Shown here: positions 1-6,548 of the stretch, piece after piece | Layout of the letters: each line of letters begins with the position of its first letter | Numbering within the stretch: the stretch's first letter is position 1 | NCBI GenBank assembly: GCA_017556665.1 | Contig: JAFYMJ010000243.1 | Span: forward strand, 1-13,252 | Reading direction: 5' to 3' | From: Bacteroidales bacterium | Lineage (GTDB): Bacteria > Bacteroidota > Bacteroidia > Bacteroidales > UBA932 | DNA length: 13,252 nucleotides | Made by a program: the position numbers and the translations under genes | The notes under the pieces: model-generated | The model's database searches: none | What the model saw: only the letters and a program-made list of their open reading frames with translations | Told to the model about the DNA's origin: nothing

Positions 1-1
1 G

Positions 2-490
2 GTTCTTGAGTTCTGCTCTACAATGGTTGCACTTATCCTGGCAGGAAAGATTGGATCGAACATTGCATCTGAGATTGGCAGTATGCGTATTACAGAGCAA
101 ATTGACGCCATGGATATAATGGGTGTAAACTCAGCCAACTACCTTATTTTTCCAAAAATTGTATCCGCAACAACCCTTAGCCCATTTGTAATGCTATTCA
201 GCTTTATCCTTGGACTTATTGGTGGTTACATTATAGTTTATCTTACAGGAATTGTTACAATGGCCCAATATCTAGAGGGTGTGCAATTTGAATTCAAACC
301 TCTGTATGTATATTACAGTATGACCAAAATGGCTGTATTTGGATTTATTATAACATCTGTATCATCATATTACGGCTATTACGCAACCGGAGGCTCATTG
401 GGAGTTGGACGTTCAAGCACAAAAGCAATTGTTATAAGCAGTGGCTTAATTTTGGTATTCAATTTAGCAATTACCCAAATAATGTTATAG
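2..490 (+). CDS. mlaE: MlaE-type ABC transporter permease, 3' part
   Basis: This is the C-terminal part (about 162 residues) of a MlaE-family permease; the frame is open from base 2 and the start lies outside the window. The segment EIGSMRITEQIDAMDIMGV matches the conserved cytoplasmic coupling region of MlaE (E. coli has EIGLMRATEQ at the same place). Several hydrophobic stretches follow: a long one around LSPFVMLFSFILGLIGGYII, then one near MAVFGFIITSV, and a terminal one near AIVISSGLILVFNLAI. In the known family, MlaE is the inner-membrane subunit that works with MlaF (ATPase) and a substrate-binding MlaD/MCE protein to move phospholipid between the inner and outer membranes. The stop codon lies 1 bp before the mlaF start, so the two are surely co-transcribed. 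No mlaD follows in this window; it may lie upstream or elsewhere. Family call is firm; substrate and direction are inferred from homology. Confidence 0.92.
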   Translation, partial: VLEFCSTMVALILAGKIGSNIASEIGSMRITEQIDAMDIMGVNSANYLIFPKIVSATTLSPFVMLFSFILGLIGGYIIVYLTGIVTMAQYLEGVQFEFKPLYVYYSMTKMAVFGFIITSVSSYYGYYATGGSLGVGRSSTKAIVISSGLILVFNLAITQIML

Positions 491-491
491 T

Positions 492-1244
492 ATGATTAAA
501 GTAGAAAATCTATATAAAGAGTTTGACGGTAAGACCATTTTAAATGACATATCCATTGAGTATAAGCCGGGCCAATGCTCTCTTATTATTGGAGCAAGCG
601 GCTCAGGCAAAACTGTACTCCTAAAGAACCTTGTTGGACTACATATCCCTACAAGTGGAAAAATCTGGTACGGAGACAATGAGTTCACTGCTATGAACGA
701 CAAGCAGAAAAAATCTATCAGAAAAGAGATGGGTATGCTTTTCCAGGGAAGTGCACTGTTTGATTTTGCTACAGTAGAGGAAAACATAATGTTCCCAATG
801 GAGTTTTTTACAGATTGGAGTAAAGAACAGATGTTGGAGAGAGCAAACTTCTGTCTAAAGAGGGTAAATCTTGAAAATGCAAACAAGAAGCTTCCTTCTG
901 AACTGAGTGGAGGTATGCAAAAAAGAGTTGGTATAGCAAGAGCTATAGCCCTTAATCCAAAATATCTGTTTTGTGATGAACCCAACTCTGGACTTGACCC
1001 AACAACCTCTATTGTAATTGACAGACTTATTCAGGAGATTACACAGGAATATAATATTACAACCATTGTCAATACCCATGACATGAATTCTGTTATGGAA
1101 ATTGGAGATAAGATTGGATTCATACACAAAGGGCACAAGTTATGGGAAGGCAATAAAAATGAAATACTCAAATCTGATTGCAAAGAGCTTAACGATTTTG
1201 TATTTGCATCAAATATGGCCAAACAACTTAAACGATTCATTTAA
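492..1244 (+). CDS. mlaF: MlaF-type ABC transporter ATP-binding protein
   Basis: A 250-residue cytoplasmic ABC ATPase with a complete motif set: Walker A GASGSGKT (residues 34-41), signature LSGGMQ (138-143), Walker B ending in D162-E163 and the H-loop histidine H196 (NTHDM). The signature LSGGMQKRVGIARA, followed by CDEPNSGLDP, is characteristic of the MlaF/Ttg2A branch rather than of importers in general. It should energise the MlaE permease encoded 1 bp upstream, forming the lipid-transport complex that maintains outer-membrane asymmetry. The start is fixed by its position directly after the mlaE stop and by the typical N-terminus MIKVENLYKEF. The length is normal for the family and nothing is missing. 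It is followed 11 bp later by tsaE, apparently in the same transcript, although TsaE has no known functional link to Mla. Confidence 0.94.
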   Translation: MIKVENLYKEFDGKTILNDISIEYKPGQCSLIIGASGSGKTVLLKNLVGLHIPTSGKIWYGDNEFTAMNDKQKKSIRKEMGMLFQGSALFDFATVEENIMFPMEFFTDWSKEQMLERANFCLKRVNLENANKKLPSELSGGMQKRVGIARAIALNPKYLFCDEPNSGLDPTTSIVIDRLIQEITQEYNITTIVNTHDMNSVMEIGDKIGFIHKGHKLWEGNKNEILKSDCKELNDFVFASNMAKQLKRFI

Positions 1245-1255
1245 CACTGCAATAA

Positions 1256-1687
1256 ATGGGCAAAACAATAACAATTGATAGCATAGAGAATATAGAAGTT
1301 GCTGCAAAAGAGTTTATTGAGTACATCTCAAACTCATCTTTAGAAAGCAATATCTTTGCATTTTATGGCCAAATGGGTGCAGGAAAAACTACATTCATTA
1401 AAGCAATATGCAATGTTCTGGGAGTGGAAGATCTTGTAAGCAGCCCCACCTTTACAATAGTGAATGAATACAAATCTGCAAAAGGATTTCCAATATACCA
1501 CTTTGATTTTTACAGAATAAACAAGCTTGATGAGGCGTATGACATTGGTATAGATGAATACTTTAACGGACACGGATTATGTCTTATTGAGTGGCCGGAA
1601 AAGATTACCCCCCTTCTTCCCGACGACTGCATAAACGTAACAATAAGCGTTAAGGAAGACCTGCAACGCTCAATAGAAATCTCCTAG
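1256..1687 (+). CDS. tsaE: tRNA threonylcarbamoyladenosine biosynthesis ATPase TsaE
   Basis: A 143-residue P-loop protein of normal TsaE (YjeE) length. Visible motifs are Walker A GQMGAGKTT (residues 38-46), the switch-like SSPTF (62-66), the HFDFYR motif (82-87) and IEWPEK around 111-116, all hallmarks of TsaE. In bacteria it works with TsaB and TsaD in the last step of making the universal t6A37 modification on tRNAs that read ANN codons, where its ATPase activity resets the TsaBD complex. It acts in the cytoplasm and is usually essential. It lies 11 bp after mlaF on the same strand and probably shares the transcript. Its stop codon is only 15 bp from the stop of the convergent beta-barrel gene, and I see no convincing hairpin terminator between them. 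Confidence 0.95.
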   Translation: MGKTITIDSIENIEVAAKEFIEYISNSSLESNIFAFYGQMGAGKTTFIKAICNVLGVEDLVSSPTFTIVNEYKSAKGFPIYHFDFYRINKLDEAYDIGIDEYFNGHGLCLIEWPEKITPLLPDDCINVTISVKEDLQRSIEIS

Positions 1688-1702
1688 CTACATTTTAGAA
1701 AT

Positions 1703-2872
1703 TTAGAAATGGAATCTACAGCCAATCTCTGCCCTTATCTGCACAGGTTGGTCTGTTCTTATTGATCTTTTTACCTTTGAATTAGGATAGTAGACTACAT
1801 TTGGCTCAAGATAGAGACCAAACAAATCTGCAAAAACATACTCAACACCCAATCCTGCATTCAAAGAGAACAACACCCCTTTATTAGGTTCATTGTATGT
1901 TTTGTTAAAGTTATAACTCTTTACATTGTATGACGAGCCCAAGCCCCACTCTAAAGCAACACCAGCATTACCATAAAAATTAAGGCCGCTCTTTTCCAGG
2001 AATTTAAAATACAGATTTACAGGGATTCCCATATAGTGCAATGTCTGCTTGACATTCACCATCTGCTTGTCAAGCAAAGCATCATATTTGCTCACCAGCA
2101 TGGAGTAATTCAATCCAAGACCCATAGAGATAAAGCCTCTTATTGGGAATTGTACCTGAAGACCAACATTCAATGGCAACGAATACTGAACCTCTGATAC
2201 CTGCTCCAACTGCACTGCTCCACCATTACCATTCAAGCCAAGTGGTGCCCTAAAATTGCTGTTGGCCGAATTTGCATTGCTTCTTCCGGTAGAGAAATTT
2301 GAAGATACTGCAAACTTATGTGCTCTCTTCTTTGCCACATATTCCGGCTCATCTGCAATTTGTACTGTTTCTATTGCTTGTGCCATATATTTTTTCTCAC
2401 CAGCTGCATCTGCTGCACTCTTCTGCTGCTCCTTTACTGCAACCGCCTCTTGCTCCAATTCCTTAACCTCCTCTCCATCTTCAACCTCATTCTCATTTAT
2501 ATCAACACCAGCATTATTCTGAGCCACTTTCTTATCTTGCAAAGCTCCTCCAACTTGTTTTGGTTCCTCTTTATTAGCTTTTTCCTCTACAGAAACAACC
2601 TCCGGAACTGCAACCTCAACAGGCTGCTGCAAAATATTTTCTGAAATCAAATGGGGCTCACCCTGAACGGAAATGCTCTCTTGTGGGTTATCAATCAACA
2701 GGAACAAACCAAGAATTATTACCGCTGCAACAGAAGATGTCCAATAAAATATACGTCTGATTTTGCTTGCACGTATAGAGCGTTGGATATCGCCCCATAG
2801 ATGTGCATCTACAGGCTGCTCCATATTGTACAAAGCATCTCTAAACAGTTTGTCTATTTTATTATCTTCCAT
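1703..2872 (-). CDS. Dual membrane-spanning anti-sigma factor-like protein (Dma-type) with C-terminal outer-membrane beta-barrel
   Basis: A 389-residue protein with four visible parts. Residues 1-41 are charged and should be cytoplasmic (MEDNKIDKLFRDALYNMEQP, then HLWGDIQ and a basic run ending KIRR). Residues 43-60 form one hydrophobic helix. Residues about 62-185 are a Glu/Lys/Ala/Gln-rich low-complexity linker, probably disordered. Residues about 186-389 show alternating hydrophobic strands, many Gly and aromatic residues, and a terminal Phe (CRFHF), typical of a small OmpA-like/OMP_b-brl barrel with a Bam-type end signal. It lies 5 bp after the ECF sigma gene. A Shine-Dalgarno-like AGGA (2876-2879) overlaps the sigma stop codon, suggesting translational coupling. 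The layout matches the Dma proteins described in Bacteroides thetaiotaomicron, where the N-terminus binds the sigma factor, the barrel sits in the outer membrane, and the linker crosses the periplasm; Dma1 loss causes hypervesiculation. Topology is inferred from sequence, and the regulated genes here are unknown. The alternative is a plain porin-family protein with an unusual N-terminal anchor. Confidence 0.82.
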   Translation of the reverse strand: MEDNKIDKLFRDALYNMEQPVDAHLWGDIQRSIRASKIRRIFYWTSSVAAVIILGLFLLIDNPQESISVQGEPHLISENILQQPVEVAVPEVVSVEEKANKEEPKQVGGALQDKKVAQNNAGVDINENEVEDGEEVKELEQEAVAVKEQQKSAADAAGEKKYMAQAIETVQIADEPEYVAKKRAHKFAVSSNFSTGRSNANSANSNFRAPLGLNGNGGAVQLEQVSEVQYSLPLNVGLQVQFPIRGFISMGLGLNYSMLVSKYDALLDKQMVNVKQTLHYMGIPVNLYFKFLEKSGLNFYGNAGVALEWGLGSSYNVKSYNFNKTYNEPNKGVLFSLNAGLGVEYVFADLFGLYLEPNVVYYPNSKVKRSIRTDQPVQIRAEIGCRFHF

Positions 2873-2875
2873 TAT

Positions 2876-2881
2876 TCCTAC
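2876..2881 (-). promoter_or_regulatory. Shine-Dalgarno-like site overlapping the sigma stop codon
   Basis: Read on the minus strand this is GTAGGA, four bases before the ATG of the barrel gene. The TAG inside it is the stop codon of the upstream sigma gene. A purine-rich ribosome site is uncommon in Bacteroidota, so its presence here supports the chosen start and suggests that sigma factor and anti-sigma are made in coupled amounts. The coupling is inference. Confidence 0.5.
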
Positions 2882-3429
2882 TTCAAATTCCTTAGTTTTT
2901 CTCTTAGCCAGATTCTTGCCCTACTCAATTGGGATCTGCTTCCCCCCGGTGTTATGTGCAACTCCTTTGCTATCTCTTCATGAGTATAACCCTCAATTGC
3001 ATACATATTAAAGACCGTTCTAAAACCAACAGGCATCTGAGTTATTAGCTTAAGCAACTCTTTGGTTTCCATTTTTTCTACAACAGAAACATCAGATTGC
3101 AGCACACTGTTAAAGTCTTCAATTTGTTCAGCCCTCTTTAATACATCTGTTTTTCTAAGATGCATAAGAGAGGTTGTTACAAAAATTCTTCTTGCCCACC
3201 CCTCAAAAGAACCGTCACCTTTATATGTATTGAGCTTTGAGAAAAGAGTTATAAAGCCATCATGAAAAACATCTTTTGCACACTCAACATCTCCAACATA
3301 CCTCACGCAAACAGCAAACATACGCCCTTTAAGAAGATCGTACATTTGTTGCTGTGCTATCTTGTTATTTTCTAAGCATTTAGATATAAGCTCCTGCTCA
3401 TCTGTGCTTATTAACTGCCTGTTTGTCAT
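2878..3429 (-). CDS. ECF-type RNA polymerase sigma factor (Das-like partner)
   Basis: A 183-residue sigma-70-family protein containing only regions 2 and 4, hence ECF (group 4). Region 2 spans about residues 25-95, with the helix AKDVFHDGFITLFSKL (51-66) and GSFEGWARRIFVTTSLMHLRK (73-93), which contacts the -10 element and core polymerase. Region 4 spans about 120-178, with MPVGFRTVFNMYAIEGYTHEEIAKEL and a helix-turn-helix ending in SRSQLSRAR, which recognises the -35 element. The style is that of the large Bacteroidota ECF group whose partners are membrane anti-sigma factors. The gene directly downstream, 5 bp away, is the envelope-spanning barrel protein, which is the likely anti-sigma partner. 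It is transcribed away from the TPR/envC-like operon through a short shared promoter region. Target promoters cannot be told from this window. Confidence 0.93.
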   Translation of the reverse strand: MTNRQLISTDEQELISKCLENNKIAQQQMYDLLKGRMFAVCVRYVGDVECAKDVFHDGFITLFSKLNTYKGDGSFEGWARRIFVTTSLMHLRKTDVLKRAEQIEDFNSVLQSDVSVVEKMETKELLKLITQMPVGFRTVFNMYAIEGYTHEEIAKELHITPGGSRSQLSRARIWLREKLRNLK

Positions 3430-3448
3430 GGGTAGTTGTTATATAGAT

Positions 3449-3477
3449 GCAAAAATGCTAATAAAAGTTGCAAAAAT
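3449..3477. repeat. Direct repeat GCAAAAAT x2, 21-bp phased, in the sigma 5' region
   Basis: The octamer GCAAAAAT occurs at 3449-3456 and again at 3470-3477 on the plus strand, start-to-start distance 21 bp, i.e. two helical turns. The context matches a little further: GATGCAAAAAT and GTTGCAAAAAT. The copies lie 20-48 bp upstream of the sigma ATG, and the distal copy overlaps the candidate -7 box of the sigma promoter. This could be an operator or an autoregulatory sigma site. In AT-rich DNA a chance match is possible. Confidence 0.4.
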
Positions 3478-3503
3478 AAAATAAAATTATGCAGCTTTTC
3501 AAT
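3471..3503 (-). promoter_or_regulatory. Candidate housekeeping promoter for the sigma/anti-sigma pair
   Basis: On the minus strand TATTTTTG (3471-3478) fits the Bacteroidota -7 box TAnnTTTG exactly. An imperfect upstream box, ATTG instead of TTTG, lies 21 bp further upstream (3500-3503). Transcription would begin near 3464-3466, giving a leader of roughly 35 nt before the sigma ATG at 3429. The -7 box is a good match, the -33 box is only 3 of 4, and the region is AT-rich, so confidence is moderate. Confidence 0.4.
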
Positions 3504-3504
3504 G

Positions 3505-3535
3505 TTTAATTTTCGCACGGTTTTTGTTACATTTG
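3505..3535 (+). promoter_or_regulatory. Candidate housekeeping promoter for the TPR-EnvC-kinase operon
   Basis: TACATTTG at 3528-3535 matches the Bacteroidota -7 consensus TAnnTTTG, and TTTA at 3505-3508 (3 of 4 to the -33 TTTG) lies 19 bp upstream, the expected spacing. Transcription would start near 3541, leaving a leader of about 25 nt before the ATG at 3567. No ribosome-binding site is evident. This is the only intergenic promoter candidate for the three-gene plus-strand operon. Confidence 0.5.
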
Positions 3536-3566
3536 TTATTGGCAATTATAAAACCATTTTATTTAT

Positions 3567-5258
3567 ATGAAATTAAGTAAAGTCATAATATACATTATCT
3601 GTTTGCTTATATCCAGTGCTGCATTTTCACAAAACGGCATTGAGCAGACATCATTGCTCCTTGATGGAGTAAAAGAATACAAAGAGAACAATTTTGACAA
3701 GGCTAAAGAGCATTTCAACAAGTTGCTCGAGATTAATCCAAACAACGATGTGGCATACTACTATCTTGCCAATATAGCCCTTGCAAAAGAAGATCTTACA
3801 TTAGGAGAGCTTTATCTTGACAAATGCCTTACACTCGACAGCACCAACTTCTGGTATGCAGACTTGCAGGCCCAGATTCTGCTGTACAATAAAAAGATAC
3901 CTCAAGCTATTGACGTGTATGAGAAAATGCTCAGGATGTATCCAAAGAAAAGCAATATATACTATAGCCTTGTAAACTTGTATCTAAACAATAAAGATGT
4001 TGAGAAAACAAAACAGATGCTTACCAAAATTGAGCAGCTGCAGGGCAAGAATGAAGCTATTGCAATGACATATTTTAATCTGTACAGATCCAACAATGAC
4101 TGGGATGGAGCTTTAAAATACCTTGTTGATTTTGACAAAGAGTACCAGTCTGCAAGAGTTGAGAGCATTATTGGAGATTTGTATGCAGACAGATTCAATG
4201 ACACTCTTGCCATTAAATATTACAACAAGGCATTGGCATTGGATAACCAATACGCGCCAGCTTTATGTGGCAAGGCGGAGGTCTACAGATTAAAAGGGGA
4301 TTACCCAACATTCTTTACAACTGTAAAGCCATTCATTTCAAATGCACAGTACCCTTCTAAGGTAAAGAATGAATATTTGCTTCAAATGATACAATCTGGT
4401 GCATTCTCCGGCAAGTGGCGCTCATCTATGGATTCACTTGTAATCTCATTGGAAAAAGCCCACAGCAAAGACACTACAGCACTATACTTTGTTGCTGCAT
4501 ACTTTGCCCAAGGAGGAGATGCAAACAAATGTCTGAAGACCCTAAGAAAGGCACATTATCTGTATCCCGACAACTCTAATGCCATGTTTCAGTATATCTC
4601 TTACCTATACACAATCCAACAATGGAAAGAGCTTGAGAAAGAGATTGCCAGAATATCCGAGAAATATCCCAACAATACAGACCTTTTGCAGCTTGATGCA
4701 ATTGCAAAATGGAAAATGGAAGAATACCAACTGGCTATAGATTCATACAAAAAGCTTGAAACGGTTGCTTTGGAAAAAAGAGACACAGCCCTTCTTGCCC
4801 AGACCTATGCATCATCGGGAGACATATACTACACAATAAAGGATTACAAGAAATCCTATGCTGAATACAAGAAAGCACTTAAATACAAGCCAGAAGACCC
4901 CACACTCCTGAACAATTATGCTTACTACTTGTCTATGGAAGGGAAGAATCTTAAACTTGCATATCAGATGAGCCAGAAAAGCATTCAGGCAGAACCGGAC
5001 AACCCAACATATCTTGATACTTTTGGGTGGATATTGCACCTTATGGGAAAACCTCTGGAAGCAAAAGCGCAGTTTAAACACGCAATGCTCTTTGGAGGAA
5101 AGGATAATGCTACAATACTGGACCACTATGCAGAAGTACTGTATGCACTAAAAGAGTACGATCTTGCATTCATTTATTGGGAGAAAGCAGACTCTCTTGA
5201 GCCTGAGTTGGGAATTGCAGAGAAAATTAAGCTCCGCAAACAACAAATGAAGAAATAG
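3567..5258 (+). CDS. Secreted tetratricopeptide repeat (TPR) protein
   Basis: A 563-residue protein with an N-terminal signal peptide (MKLSKVIIYIICLLISSAAFS, likely cut before Q22). The remainder is almost entirely TPR-like helix pairs. Clear units include GVKEYKENNFDKAKEHFNKL with INPNN, KALALDNQYAPALCGKAEVY, SSGDIYYTIKDYKKSYAEYK with YKPED, and the C-terminal run LNNYAYYLSMEG, YLDTFGWILHLMG and ILDHYAEVLYAL. I estimate 10-13 units. TPRs form curved scaffolds for protein-protein contacts, and the signal peptide places this one in the periplasm or at the inner face of the outer membrane. It is the first gene of an operon with the EnvC-like activator (15 bp gap) and the nucleoside kinase. A TPR protein next to EnvC is, from memory, a common arrangement in Bacteroidota. 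Exact partner and function are unknown; a role with the downstream murein activator is inference. Confidence 0.85.
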   Translation: MKLSKVIIYIICLLISSAAFSQNGIEQTSLLLDGVKEYKENNFDKAKEHFNKLLEINPNNDVAYYYLANIALAKEDLTLGELYLDKCLTLDSTNFWYADLQAQILLYNKKIPQAIDVYEKMLRMYPKKSNIYYSLVNLYLNNKDVEKTKQMLTKIEQLQGKNEAIAMTYFNLYRSNNDWDGALKYLVDFDKEYQSARVESIIGDLYADRFNDTLAIKYYNKALALDNQYAPALCGKAEVYRLKGDYPTFFTTVKPFISNAQYPSKVKNEYLLQMIQSGAFSGKWRSSMDSLVISLEKAHSKDTTALYFVAAYFAQGGDANKCLKTLRKAHYLYPDNSNAMFQYISYLYTIQQWKELEKEIARISEKYPNNTDLLQLDAIAKWKMEEYQLAIDSYKKLETVALEKRDTALLAQTYASSGDIYYTIKDYKKSYAEYKKALKYKPEDPTLLNNYAYYLSMEGKNLKLAYQMSQKSIQAEPDNPTYLDTFGWILHLMGKPLEAKAQFKHAMLFGGKDNATILDHYAEVLYALKEYDLAFIYWEKADSLEPELGIAEKIKLRKQQMKK

Positions 5259-5273
5259 GGACAAAGTGACACA

Positions 5274-6539
5274 ATGGCTTCTGTAAACTACAAATACATT
5301 GCTCTTATTGTTATATTGCTGCTGTTTGGCTGCAATGCACTCTCTTATGCGCAAACCAGAGAGATTGAGCAACAGAAGACAAAAATTGAAAAGATAGAAA
5401 AGGATATAGAGTTTCTGGATGCTCAGATAAAAGCTACCCGTAACAAGGAGAGCAAGACTTTGGGGGAGCTTGTCCTTATAAGAAAAAAGATAGAAGACAG
5501 AAAAGAACTCCTTGTGGCCCTTGACGGAGAAATTAAGGCTCAAACACATTCAATAAATGAAAAGGAAGAGCACATTGCGGCATTAGGGAAGAGACTTGAC
5601 TCACTTAAAGGTTATTACTCGCAACTGGTACAGAGTGCCTATAAGAACAGGGACTCAAAACTATGGTTTATGTATATACTTGCCTCCAGCAGCATTGAAC
5701 AGGCGTACAGACGGTGGGGATATCTTAAAAATTACTCCAAACTTATAAACGAACAGGCTACAAGAGCCAAAGCCACACAAGAGAAAATATTGCAGGAGAA
5801 AGAGGATATAATAAAACTTAAAGCCAGCAATATAAGTGCACAGGCTGCCCAACAGAAAGAGTATAACCAGCTCAGACAAGAGGAAAAGCAAGCTAATCTG
5901 TATGCACAATCATTAAGTACAAAACAGAAAGAGTTTAAGGCCCAGCTTACAAAGAAACAGTCAGAGGCCAAAGAGCTTGCAAACAAAGTTGAAAAGATGA
6001 TTAAGGAGGCTATCAGAAAAGAAGAACTCCTAAAAGCACAAGCCAACAAGCGTATTGCACAACAAAAGGCAGAAAAGAAAACAGTTGCCCCGGCAATCAA
6101 TACAAAAGTGACAACCAACACAAAACTGAGCGGAGACTTTGCTGCAAACAAAGGAAAATTGCCGTTCCCTGTATCCAAAGGTGTTATAATAGAGAAGTTT
6201 GGTGAGCATTATCATCCAACCTTAAAAAATGTAAAACTACCATTCAACAATGGTGTAAACATCTCTACAACCGGCGGAGCAGATGTAATGGCTGTATTTG
6301 ATGGTGAGATTAAACAAATTATAGCTATCCCAGGTTATAACCAATGTATATTGGTACAGCATGGGAGCTATTTTACTTTCTATTGTAAACTGGACAAAGT
6401 TATTGTAAAGGCTGGAGATAAAGTTAAGACAGGAGAGACACTTGGGTCATTACACATAGACAACAATACATCTGTACTCCATTTTGAACTATGGAACGGA
6501 ACTGCCAAGCAGAATCCAGAATTATGGCTAAAAAAATAA
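5274..6539 (+). CDS. EnvC-like murein hydrolase activator with degenerate LytM (M23) domain
   Basis: A 421-residue exported protein. Residues 1-26 form a signal sequence: either a signal peptidase I site at YA|Q27, or a lipobox-like LFGC with Cys20. Residues about 28-285 are a long charged coiled coil. Residues about 293-419 are a LytM/peptidase M23 fold. The zinc ligands of active M23 enzymes are lost: the HxGxD position reads N325-N-G-V-N329, the YxH position has K372, and the HxH position reads V401-L-H403. The domain should therefore be catalytically dead, like E. coli EnvC and NlpD, which bind and switch on cell-wall amidases during division. The protein should act in the periplasm to trigger septal peptidoglycan splitting. 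The partner amidase is not in the window. It is translated after the TPR gene (15 bp gap) and before the kinase (9 bp gap). Confidence 0.88.
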   Translation: MASVNYKYIALIVILLLFGCNALSYAQTREIEQQKTKIEKIEKDIEFLDAQIKATRNKESKTLGELVLIRKKIEDRKELLVALDGEIKAQTHSINEKEEHIAALGKRLDSLKGYYSQLVQSAYKNRDSKLWFMYILASSSIEQAYRRWGYLKNYSKLINEQATRAKATQEKILQEKEDIIKLKASNISAQAAQQKEYNQLRQEEKQANLYAQSLSTKQKEFKAQLTKKQSEAKELANKVEKMIKEAIRKEELLKAQANKRIAQQKAEKKTVAPAINTKVTTNTKLSGDFAANKGKLPFPVSKGVIIEKFGEHYHPTLKNVKLPFNNGVNISTTGGADVMAVFDGEIKQIIAIPGYNQCILVQHGSYFTFYCKLDKVIVKAGDKVKTGETLGSLHIDNNTSVLHFELWNGTAKQNPELWLKK

Positions 6540-6548
6540 CAGAATACT

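Noticed and set aside
485..985. Open frame of 166 codons on the minus strand opposite mlaF
   Set aside because: Covers the Walker A to Walker B region of a clear ABC ATPase on the plus strand; shadow frame.
1694..1709. Tandem octamer TTTAGAAA x2 between the convergent tsaE and barrel genes
   Set aside because: Short AT-rich repeat spanning the barrel stop codon, with no dyad symmetry or U-tract of a terminator; probably chance or slippage.
5319..5340. Possible lipobox LFGC in the EnvC-like signal sequence
   Set aside because: A normal signal peptidase I site (YA|Q) follows within seven residues; the two cannot be told apart by eye, so no lipoprotein call was made.
5732..6178. Open frame of 148 codons on the minus strand inside the EnvC-like gene
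   Set aside because: Antisense shadow of the Lys/Glu/Ala-rich coiled coil; Cys/Ser/Leu-rich translation, no recognisable domain and no promoter.
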